Positions 57,396 through 64,000 of a stretch of 64,000 bases of DNA are shown here, one piece after another (position 1 is the first letter of the stretch; each line of letters begins with the position of its first letter). A model generated the notes under the pieces. That model saw nothing but the letters and a program-made list of their open reading frames with translations. It was not told where the DNA came from and made no database searches. Both the position numbers and the translations under genes were made by a program. The stretch comes from Desulfovibrio sp. (GTDB taxonomy: Bacteria > Desulfobacterota > Desulfovibrionia > Desulfovibrionales > Desulfovibrionaceae): assembly GCF_034006445.1 (NCBI RefSeq), contig NZ_JAVESS010000002.1, positions 372,001 through 436,000 of the forward strand, written 5' to 3'.

Positions 57396-59027
57396 ATGAA
57401 TGCCATGACCAACAGCAGCCCCATGCTTTTTTGCCTGCTGCTCGCAGCGCCACTGGTCACATCTCTGCTGTGCTTTGCCTGCGCTTTTTGCGGGCGCGGC
57501 ATACGATCAGTGGTCAACATCATTAACACGGCTGGCTGTGCGGCCCTTCTGGTCACCGCCTTTGGCCTGGTGAGCGCGGTTTACGAACATGGCGCGCTCT
57601 TTGCCGCCGGCAAGTGGCTGTACCTCGACAGCCTCTCGGCCATCTTCCTTGCCGTACTTGGCGTGCTGGGGACGATCACAGGCCTGTACTCATACGGCTA
57701 CATGAAGCAGGAAGTGGACCACGGCGAAGTTTCCGTAGCAACACTTTGCAACTATTACGGATTCTTTCACCTGTTCATCTTCACTATGGTTTCGGTGATC
57801 ACCACCAACAACCTCATCCTCATGTGGGCGGGCGTAGAAGCCACCACCCTGGCATCGGCCTTTCTGGTGGGCATTTACGGCCAGAATTCTTCACTCGAAG
57901 CGGCCTGGAAATACATTATCATCTGCACCGTGGGCGTGGCCTTTGGCCTCTATGGCACAGTGCTGGTGTATTCCAATGCCTCTGCGGCCATGAGCGCCCA
58001 GGGGCTCGACCCCTCGGACGCCATTTTCTGGACTGAAGCCCTGCGCTACGCCAGCGGCCTTGACCAGACCCTCATGTATCTGGCCTTTGTCTTTGTGCTT
58101 ATCGGCTTTGGCACCAAGGCCGGGCTGTTCCCCATGCACGCATGGCTGCCCGATGCCCACAGCGAAGCCCCCAGCCCCACCAGCGCCCTGCTTTCCGCCG
58201 TGCTGCTCAAGGCGGCCATCTTGGTCATCCTGCGGTACTACATACTTATCAGTCGCAGCATCTCAAGCACTGTGCCGCAAAACATGCTGCTGGCCCTTGG
58301 ACTGCTTTCCATACTTGTGGCCGCATTCAGCATGGTCTCGCAAAACGACATCAAACGCCGCTACGCCTATTGCAGTGTTGAAAACATGGGCATCATCGCC
58401 GTTGGGCTTGGCTTTGGCGGCCCGCTGGGCATTTTTGCCGCGCTGTTCCACGTTATCAGCCACAGCCTTGCCAAGGGTCTGGTGTTCTGCGTGTCGGGCA
58501 ATGTGCTGCTCAAATACAGCTCACGCGACATGACCACCGTGCGCGGCATGCTCAAGATCATGCCTGTCTCCGCCGTGTTTCTTGCGGCGGGAACCCTGGC
58601 CCTGGGCGGCCTGCCGCCGTTCAGCGTGTTCTTGAGCGAATTCATGGTGGTCGTTTCCGGCATCAGCTCCGGGCACATGTATCTGGTGGCGGCTCTGGCC
58701 GTGCTGCTCATGGTCGCCCTGGGCGCGCTGGTGCATCTGGTGGCGGTGACGCTTTCCGGCCCGCCGCCGGAATCCATCGCCAGAGGCGAACAGGGCTGCA
58801 TGACCCTTATCCCCGCAGCCGCGCTGCTGGGCCTGCTGCTTGTTATGGGCACATGCACGCCGACCCCGGTGGTGAACATGCTCAACGCAGCCACCAACAT
58901 CGTGCTGGACAGGGATACCGCCACTGCCCAGATACAGCCCGCCCTGCGTGAAATGGTGCGATCCGCCTCTCAGGAGGCTGCCCAAACCGACGCAGCCAGG
59001 CAAACTTCTTCCCGTCAGGAGATATAA
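57396..59027 (+). CDS. hyfF: hydrogenase-4 antiporter-like subunit HyfF (NuoL/M-like)
   Basis: The 543-residue subunit is the third antiporter-like module. It carries LILMWAGVEATTLASAFLVGIYG with the conserved Glu, FGTKAGLFPMHAWLPDAHSEAPSPTSALLSAVLLKAAI, DIKRRYAYCSVENMGIIAVG and GTLALGGLPPFSVFLSEF. The C-terminal 60 residues are soluble and Ala/Gln-rich. It starts 3 bp after hyfE. Confidence 0.94.
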   Translation: MNAMTNSSPMLFCLLLAAPLVTSLLCFACAFCGRGIRSVVNIINTAGCAALLVTAFGLVSAVYEHGALFAAGKWLYLDSLSAIFLAVLGVLGTITGLYSYGYMKQEVDHGEVSVATLCNYYGFFHLFIFTMVSVITTNNLILMWAGVEATTLASAFLVGIYGQNSSLEAAWKYIIICTVGVAFGLYGTVLVYSNASAAMSAQGLDPSDAIFWTEALRYASGLDQTLMYLAFVFVLIGFGTKAGLFPMHAWLPDAHSEAPSPTSALLSAVLLKAAILVILRYYILISRSISSTVPQNMLLALGLLSILVAAFSMVSQNDIKRRYAYCSVENMGIIAVGLGFGGPLGIFAALFHVISHSLAKGLVFCVSGNVLLKYSSRDMTTVRGMLKIMPVSAVFLAAGTLALGGLPPFSVFLSEFMVVVSGISSGHMYLVAALAVLLMVALGALVHLVAVTLSGPPPESIARGEQGCMTLIPAAALLGLLLVMGTCTPTPVVNMLNAATNIVLDRDTATAQIQPALREMVRSASQEAAQTDAARQTSSRQEI

Positions 59028-59028
59028 C

Positions 59029-60768
59029 GTGAGCACTACCACGAAACAGACCCAAAACCCCACCAGCGATAACCGCGGCACGGGGTATGTGGCAAACGTG
59101 CGGCAGCGTTTTCCCTACGCCGTCCTTGATGAAGAACGCCAGACCAGCAACCAGCTCACCATCACGGTCAAGCTGGATGCCCTGCCCGACGTGGTTTCAT
59201 ATCTATACTACGACCAGGGCGGCTGGCTGCCGGTGGTTTTTGCCAACGACGAGCGCACGCTCAACGGCAGTTATGCCATCTACTACGCCCTTTCTATGGA
59301 AGAAGGCGAAAAATGCTGGATTGTGGTGCGTGCCTTTGTGGATGCCGATCGGCAGGAGTTCCCTTCCGTAACGCCAAGGGTTCCCGCCGCCGTGTGGGGC
59401 GAGCGCGAGATTCGGGACATGTACGGCCTCACCCCCGTGGGCCTGCCCGATACGCGCCGTCTGGTGCTGCCCGACGACTGGCCGGACAACCTGTACCCCC
59501 TGCGCAAGGACAGCATGGACTATCGCCAGCGTCCCGCGCCCACTACGGACACGGAAACCTACGACTTCATCAACGAGCTGGGCAACAAAAAGAACCGCAT
59601 CCTGCCTCTTGGCCCCATGCACGTCACTTCTGACGAACCCGGCCACTTCCGGCTCTTTGTGGACGGTGAAAATATAGTAGATGCGGACTACCGCATGTTT
59701 TACGTGCATCGCGGTATGGAAAAAGCCGCAGAAGTGCGCATGGGCTATAACGAAGTCACCTTTCTTGCCGAGCGTGTGTGCGGCATCTGCGGCTATGCCC
59801 ACAGCATTGCCTATGCCAATTCGGTGGAAAACGCCCTTGCCATTGACGTGCCCATGCGCGCCCGCTGGATACGCACCCTGCTGCTGGAGACGGAACGCCT
59901 GCACAGCCACCTGCTGAACCTCGGCCTTGTCTGTCACTTTACGGGCTTTGACGCGGGTTTTCAGCAGTTCTTCCGTGTGCGTGAAAAGTCCATGACCATT
60001 GCCGAACTGCTGACCGGTTCGCGCAAGACCTACGGCCTCAACCTCATTGGCGGCATCCGCAACGACATCCTGGCCGATGCGCGCAAAACCACCACAACCC
60101 TGCTCAATGCCATAGAAAAAGAAGTGGCCGAACTGGTGGACATGCTCCTCAGCACCACCAACTTTGACCAGCGCGCCAGGGGCGTGGGCATTCTTGATCG
60201 CAAGGTTGCCCGCGACTACAGCCCCGTGGGCCCCATGATCCGGGGCAGCGGCTTTGCCCGCGACGTGCGCGGCGACCATCCCTTTGAAGCCTACGGGCAT
60301 ATCCCCGTCAATGTCTTCTCCTTTGATGGCTGCGACATCTTTTCCCGCGCCCTTGTGCGGGTGAAGGAAGTGTTCGATTCCATCGCCCAGTGCCGCTACG
60401 TGCTGGACAACATGCCCGGCGGCCCGGTGCTGACCGAGGGTTTCACCTACACGCCCCACAAGTTCGCCCTGGGATTTACCGAAGCGCCGCGCGGCGAAGA
60501 TGTGCACTGGAGCATGACCGGCAACAACCAGAAAGTCTTCCGCTGGCGCTGCCGCGCGGCCACCTATGCCAACTGGCCGGTGCTGCGCTACGCCCTGCGT
60601 GGCAACACGATCTCCGACGCCGCGCTCATTATCGGCAGCCTTGACCCCTGCTACTCCTGCACCGACCGCGTAACCCTTGTGGATGTGCGCAAAAAGAAGG
60701 TCAAAACCGTTCCGTATCAGGAGTTTGAGCAGTACGGCATTGACCGCAAACATTCCCCCCTGCCCTAA
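59029..60768 (+). CDS. hyfG: [NiFe] hydrogenase large subunit HyfG (with NuoC-like N-terminus)
   Basis: The 579-residue catalytic subunit combines a 30-kDa NuoC-like domain (about 30-180; YYDQGGWLPVVFANDERTLNG, WGEREIRDMYGLTPVGLPD) with the 49-kDa large subunit. The NiFe site ligands are RVCGICGYAHS (about 247-257) and DPCYSCTDRV (about 538). The tail after the last motif is the kind removed by HycI protease. The start is GTG 59029 with AGGAGATA upstream, 1 bp after the hyfF stop. It evolves H2 using electrons from formate via HyfA, HyfH and HyfI. Confidence 0.96.
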   Translation: MSTTTKQTQNPTSDNRGTGYVANVRQRFPYAVLDEERQTSNQLTITVKLDALPDVVSYLYYDQGGWLPVVFANDERTLNGSYAIYYALSMEEGEKCWIVVRAFVDADRQEFPSVTPRVPAAVWGEREIRDMYGLTPVGLPDTRRLVLPDDWPDNLYPLRKDSMDYRQRPAPTTDTETYDFINELGNKKNRILPLGPMHVTSDEPGHFRLFVDGENIVDADYRMFYVHRGMEKAAEVRMGYNEVTFLAERVCGICGYAHSIAYANSVENALAIDVPMRARWIRTLLLETERLHSHLLNLGLVCHFTGFDAGFQQFFRVREKSMTIAELLTGSRKTYGLNLIGGIRNDILADARKTTTTLLNAIEKEVAELVDMLLSTTNFDQRARGVGILDRKVARDYSPVGPMIRGSGFARDVRGDHPFEAYGHIPVNVFSFDGCDIFSRALVRVKEVFDSIAQCRYVLDNMPGGPVLTEGFTYTPHKFALGFTEAPRGEDVHWSMTGNNQKVFRWRCRAATYANWPVLRYALRGNTISDAALIIGSLDPCYSCTDRVTLVDVRKKKVKTVPYQEFEQYGIDRKHSPLP

Positions 60769-60785
60769 AGCATGTGGCAAAGCGT

Positions 60786-60920
60786 ATGAAAACCATAAAT
60801 CTTCACCAGAACCGCGCGCAGCAGCGCAGCACGGCCCCTGCCGACATGGCGGCCCGGCACAGCGCCGCTGCAAAGGCCACGCATCTGCGCAACATGCTTG
60901 AGGAGGCGCTGTCATGCTGA
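60786..60920 (+). CDS. possible small protein between hyfG and hyfH
   Basis: A 44-codon frame (KTINLHQNRAQQRSTAPADM... ending LEEALSC) lies in the only sizeable gap of the operon and overlaps the hyfH start by 7 bp. Its end supplies the hyfH ribosome binding site (GAGGAGGCG). It may be a translational coupler or chance; no family is known to me. Confidence 0.3.
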   Translation: MKTINLHQNRAQQRSTAPADMAARHSAAAKATHLRNMLEEALSC

Positions 60921-61438
60921 AATTACTCAAAATAATCCGTGAAGCGGGCGAGGCAACGATCAAGTATCCGTTCGCGCCTGCCGAATTCACGCCCACATTC
61001 CGCGGCAAGCCGGAATACGACCCCAAGCGCTGCATTGCCTGCGCAGCCTGTGCCATCGCCTGCCCGCCCAATGCCCTGACCATCGAAACCAATCTGGAAA
61101 CGGGCGTGCGCACCTGGCAGTTCTCCGCCGGGCGCTGCATCTTTTGCGGCCGGTGCGAAGAGGTTTGCCCCACCAGGGCCCTGCACCTCTCGCAGGAATT
61201 TGAACTTGCCGTCATGCGCAAGGACGATCTGTACGAACGCTGCACCTTCAGCCTGTGCCACTGCAGCCAGTGCGGCACGGCCTTTGCCCCGCAAAAGGAA
61301 GTGGACTACGCCCTGGCCCTGACCATGCAGGCGGACGGCATTACGGAAGAAGACCCCGACCAGCGGCGGCAGTTCGAGACCTGCCCCCAGTGCAAACGCA
61401 AGCAGACCCTCGGCCTCAAGCCCCGGCAGGAGGTATAG
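60914..61438 (+). CDS. hyfH: hydrogenase-4 iron-sulfur subunit HyfH (NuoI/HycF-like)
   Basis: The 174-residue subunit has two classic 4Fe-4S motifs, [13 protein letters not shown] and [13 protein letters not shown], after a NuoI-like amphipathic start. A second region has CHCSQCG and CPQCKRK, which may bind zinc or another cluster and is also seen in HycF-type proteins. It relays electrons between HyfA and HyfI. Confidence 0.94.
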   Translation: MLKLLKIIREAGEATIKYPFAPAEFTPTFRGKPEYDPKRCIACAACAIACPPNALTIETNLETGVRTWQFSAGRCIFCGRCEEVCPTRALHLSQEFELAVMRKDDLYERCTFSLCHCSQCGTAFAPQKEVDYALALTMQADGITEEDPDQRRQFETCPQCKRKQTLGLKPRQEV

Positions 61439-61440
61439 CC

Positions 61441-62259
61441 ATGTCCATTGTACCCTATGCCTACGCGACCGGTGTTTCACACTATAAAACCGAGCCTGTC
61501 AGCGTGGAGGATTCCGTAGCGGCGCTCAAGGCTGCGCTCTTGCAGCGCATTCAGCGCTCCGCCTATGTCTACCGTATCGACTGCGGCGGCTGCAACGGCT
61601 GTGAAATTGAAATCTTCGCATCCATCACGTCCATCTTTGATGCGGAGCGCTTCGGCATCAAGGTGGTTCCCTCGCCCCGTCATGCAGACATTCTGCTGTT
61701 TACGGGCGCGGTGACCCGCGCCATGCGCATGCCGGCCCTGCGCGCCTTCCACAACGCGCCGGATCCCAAGATCTGCGTATCCTACGGCGCGTGCGGGTGC
61801 AGCGGCGGCATATTCCACGACATGTATTGCGTATGGGGCGGCAGCGACAAGATCGTGCCCATCGACGTGTACATTCCCGGCTGCCCGCCCACCCCGCAGG
61901 CCACCATTTATGGCCTTGCCATGGCCCTCGGTCTGCTGGATCAGAAACTCAAGGAACACAATCACGAGGAATCCGGCGCAGCAGCCCCCGCCCCTCTGCT
62001 GCCCGACGCTCCGCTGGACATCCGCGTGCGGATTGAACGTGAGGCGCGCCTGCTGGCGGGCTACCGTCAGGGCAGGGAAATCAGCGACCGCTTCTTCACC
62101 TGCCTGGAGGCAGGCAGCACGGCGGCCCTTGAAGGCAACCTGCAAAAGTGGATTCGCGATGCCGATGACCCACGCCTGACGGAGATTCTCTTCCGTCTGC
62201 GCGAGATGTTTTTCGACAGCCTGAACATGAATCAGGATCAGGGGATCTGCCATGACTGA
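61441..62259 (+). CDS. hyfI: [NiFe] hydrogenase small subunit HyfI (NuoB-like)
   Basis: The 272-residue subunit holds the proximal 4Fe-4S cluster: [16 protein letters not shown] (about residue 46), [12 protein letters not shown] and [20 protein letters not shown]. The C-terminal 90 residues form a helical extension beyond the NuoB core ([20 protein letters not shown]). AGGAGG is present before the ATG. It overlaps hyfJ by 8 bp. Confidence 0.95.
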   Translation: MSIVPYAYATGVSHYKTEPVSVEDSVAALKAALLQRIQRSAYVYRIDCGGCNGCEIEIFASITSIFDAERFGIKVVPSPRHADILLFTGAVTRAMRMPALRAFHNAPDPKICVSYGACGCSGGIFHDMYCVWGGSDKIVPIDVYIPGCPPTPQATIYGLAMALGLLDQKLKEHNHEESGAAAPAPLLPDAPLDIRVRIEREARLLAGYRQGREISDRFFTCLEAGSTAALEGNLQKWIRDADDPRLTEILFRLREMFFDSLNMNQDQGICHD

Positions 62260-62671
62260 AATGGTCCGTTTCCACGCGCTGCGGCGAAAGTTTCTGGATA
62301 CCCAAAAGGATCTTCCCGAATCGGACGCCACAAAGCAGGTCATGTACTACTCCCTTGCCATCGGGCATCACGTGGGGGTTATCGACTGCCTCGTCAAGGT
62401 GCTGGAATGCCCCAAAGACGGCTATGAAACATGGGTGGGCCTGCTGCCGCAGGGCGAGGCCCGCCGCAAGATGTCGGGCCTGCTGACCTTTGGCGAAATA
62501 CACATAGACGCGAACCATGCGGGCATGCTGGGCAAGGCTTTTGCCCAAGCCATGCCCCACATGGACGAGCCGTACAGGGGCTGGAGCGCCGCCCTTATGG
62601 AACAGCTGGCCGCCATCCAGCAGGAGCCAGCACTCTACCTCATGGTGCAGCTGCCCAGGAGGATGGAATGA
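62252..62671 (+). CDS. hyfJ: HyfJ/HycH-like hydrogenase maturation protein
   Basis: The 139-residue soluble protein is of the HycH family needed for formate hydrogenlyase assembly. Features are [28 protein letters not shown], and [19 protein letters not shown]. It overlaps hyfI upstream and hycI downstream (ATGA), so the three are translationally coupled. Confidence 0.85.
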   Translation: MTEMVRFHALRRKFLDTQKDLPESDATKQVMYYSLAIGHHVGVIDCLVKVLECPKDGYETWVGLLPQGEARRKMSGLLTFGEIHIDANHAGMLGKAFAQAMPHMDEPYRGWSAALMEQLAAIQQEPALYLMVQLPRRME

Positions 62672-63141
62672 CCGCCCCCGCACCCCAGACCTGCAGCCTG
62701 GTGCTGACCGTGGGCAACAGCCTGATGGGCGACGACGGCGCAGGTCCGCTTTTGTGCGAACGCCTGGAGGCTGCGCCCGTGCCGGGCTGGACTGTCATAG
62801 ACGGCGGCTCCATGCCCGAAAACGTCACCTATGCCGTCAAGGCCATGAAGCCGCAGCGCCTGCTTATTGTGGACGTTGCCGCGCTGGGGCTGGCCCCCGG
62901 TGAAATACGCTTTGTGGACAAGGAACGCATCCGGGGCATGGGCATAGCCAGTACACATAACATGCCGCTTTCATTCATTATGGATGAACTGGAACAGGTA
63001 ATAGAACAGGTTGTGTTTCTGGGCATTCAGCCACAGGAGGTGGGCTTTTGCCTGCCAGTGACCGATGCCGTGCAGCAGGCGGTGGATCGCATCCACGCCG
63101 GGCTGGCAGAAGGTCTTGTTGACATTCCCTGGCTGGCCTGA
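62668..63141 (+). CDS. hycI: hydrogenase maturation protease HycI
   Basis: The 157-residue endopeptidase removes the C-terminal tail of the large subunit after nickel insertion. The nickel-sensing acids lie in TVGNSLMGDDGAGPLLCERL and IVDVAALGLAPGEI, and the His in ASTHNMPLSFIMDEL. A long upstream frame overlaps hyfJ and is spurious; GGAGG precedes ATG 62668. It is the last gene of the operon. Confidence 0.92.
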   Translation: MTAPAPQTCSLVLTVGNSLMGDDGAGPLLCERLEAAPVPGWTVIDGGSMPENVTYAVKAMKPQRLLIVDVAALGLAPGEIRFVDKERIRGMGIASTHNMPLSFIMDELEQVIEQVVFLGIQPQEVGFCLPVTDAVQQAVDRIHAGLAEGLVDIPWLA

Positions 63142-63144
63142 CGC

Positions 63145-63162
63145 TTCGTCAAAAATGTCGAA
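63145..63162 (+). promoter_or_regulatory. enhancer-binding site motif, copy A
   Basis: TTCGTCAAAAATGTCGAA differs from the hyfA upstream site (51410-51427) at a single position. It starts 4 bp after the hycI stop and lies 159-176 bp before the sigma-54 promoter at 63321. Confidence 0.6.
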
Positions 63163-63234
63163 ACAGAAAAAAATGGCTAACTATCCAGCGTAATAACGAT
63201 TGCACAGCTTCCGCACCAACCTGCGCTGTGATGT

Positions 63235-63252
63235 TTCGTCAATTTTGACGAA
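63235..63252 (+). promoter_or_regulatory. enhancer-binding site motif, copy B (perfect palindrome)
   Basis: TTCGTCAATTTTGACGAA is a perfect inverted repeat (TTCGTCAA-TT-TTGACGAA), 69-86 bp upstream of the sigma-54 promoter at 63321. It is the best palindrome of the three copies. Confidence 0.65.
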
Positions 63253-63320
63253 GCGAAGACAACCGTGCTTTGTGCTGCAATCGTAAGACCATAGAATACC
63301 AGACTATTTTTGTAAAACTC

Positions 63321-63336
63321 TGGCATCCTTGTTGCA
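63321..63336 (+). promoter_or_regulatory. sigma-54 promoter of the HydN-like gene
   Basis: TGGCATCCTTGTTGCA fits the RpoN consensus with exact spacing. The predicted start is near 63347, 47 bases upstream of the ATG at 63394. Confidence 0.85.
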
Positions 63337-63393
63337 AATTAATGAAAACCGCATGGCAACACGCCGTGTCGGACAAACAAGCAAGGGCTTTCC

Positions 63394-63900
63394 ATGAAAA
63401 AACGCATAGCGGCCAACCCGGGGCGGTGCATAGGCTGCCGCACCTGTGAGATAGCCTGCGCCCTGGCGCACAGTGAACTGCGTATCGAAGACATGACCGC
63501 CTCTGACTTCAAGGCCAGGGTTGCGATTTTGAAGTACGAAGACATCAGCACGCCGGTGGCCTGCCGCCAGTGTGAGGACGCCCCCTGCGCCGCCGCCTGT
63601 CCCTGCGGGGCCATTGTGGTGAACAGCGAAAGCGTCACTGTGCTGCGTCACAAGTGCATAGGCTGCAAGGCCTGCATCATGGCCTGTCCTTACGGGGTCA
63701 TGCGGGTCACAAGCCACAGGGTACGCCGCACGGTTTGCGGCAAACCGCTGGGCTACAGCCAGAAGGCCCTGGCGCAAAAGTGCGACCTGTGCGCCAGCGT
63801 GCCCGAAGGCCCCTCCTGCGTGCGGGCCTGCCCCACCAACGTGCTCTTTGTGGTGGAGGATGAAACGGTGCAGCCCGCAGGAACTGTCGCATTTCAATGA
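63394..63900 (+). CDS. HydN-like 4Fe-4S electron carrier
   Basis: The 168-residue protein has four cysteine clusters: CIGCRTCEIAC, CRQCEDAPCAAAC, CIGCKACIMAC and CDLCAS...CVRAC. The pattern and length match HydN/HycB-type carriers that partner formate dehydrogenase H. It has its own sigma-54 promoter and two enhancer motifs. It would link an upcoming formate dehydrogenase to the hydrogenase. It also resembles HyfA but lacks its C-terminal tail. Confidence 0.9.
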   Translation: MKKRIAANPGRCIGCRTCEIACALAHSELRIEDMTASDFKARVAILKYEDISTPVACRQCEDAPCAAACPCGAIVVNSESVTVLRHKCIGCKACIMACPYGVMRVTSHRVRRTVCGKPLGYSQKALAQKCDLCASVPEGPSCVRACPTNVLFVVEDETVQPAGTVAFQ

Positions 63901-64000
63901 AAAATTTCTGGGCCGCACGCCAGAGTCGTGTTGCGGTGCAGCCCCACATGTCTGCCGGAGCAGCGGAGTGCCCGCCGCTGTTTAAATGAATACAAGAGGA
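63901..64000. other. intergenic end of window
   Basis: No gene is seen. The last bases, AAGAGGA, look like a ribosome binding site for a gene starting just beyond the edge; given the context a formate dehydrogenase is plausible but not visible. Confidence 0.4.

Noticed and set aside
59203..61278. 691-codon minus-strand frame opposite hyfG/hyfH
   Set aside because: Antisense shadow; the NiFe and FeS motifs lie on the plus strand.

Overview
The window looks like a chromosome segment of a Desulfovibrio-type sulfate-reducing deltaproteobacterium. The basis is high GC coding sequence, a Hyf/Hyc-type membrane [NiFe] hydrogenase with hypA/hypB maturation genes, two FocA/FdhC formate channels, a catalase, an RNase E/G with a long Ala/Pro/Lys-rich N-terminal arm, and the overall gene style. 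The genus is an inference from these features; no 16S gene is present.

Layout. 1-9.9 kb is ordinary chromosome: the start of a HlyD-type membrane fusion protein (cut by the left edge), a catalase with a strong palindromic operator, a SPOR protein, a secreted hypothetical, hypB and hypA, a TPR protein, an AMIN protein and a BASS-like permease. The intergenic gaps carry a family of composite stem-loop repeats. 9.95-24.0 kb is a complete type I-F CRISPR-Cas system: an array of 104 repeats and 103 spacers, a short AT-rich leader, then cas1, cas6f (csy4), cas7f (csy3), cas5f (csy2), cas8f (csy1) and a cas2-cas3 fusion, all reading leftward. Array and operon share a direction, and cas1 sits last, next to the leader. 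24.6-29.9 kb has a first formate channel, the RNase E/G and queH.

30-50 kb is an accessory, partly decayed region that starts at a tRNA-Asn gene. It holds two inverted IS3-family copies, both with frameshifted orfB, and a third solo fragment. It also holds truncated or frameshifted remnants (Inovirus Gp2-like replication protein, PD-(D/E)XK-like nuclease, AAA+ ATPase, O-methyltransferase, a second tetR). Intact cargo includes an SDR, an HxlR regulator with a divergent NmrA-like reductase and an ABM monooxygenase, and a tetR-linked RND efflux operon.

50.4-64 kb is a formate metabolism module: a second formate channel, then an eleven-gene operon hyfABCDEFGHIJ-hycI for a group 4a, hydrogenase-4-like formate hydrogenlyase with three antiporter-like subunits, then a HydN-like ferredoxin. 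Each of the three transcription units has a near-consensus sigma-54 promoter. Copies of an 18-bp partial palindrome (TTCGTCA-N4-TGWCGAA) lie upstream of two of these promoters, as expected for an FhlA-like enhancer-binding protein. Formate import, formate-driven hydrogen production and ion translocation would therefore be switched on together. The formate dehydrogenase itself is not in the window; it may follow beyond the right edge, where a ribosome binding site is already visible.
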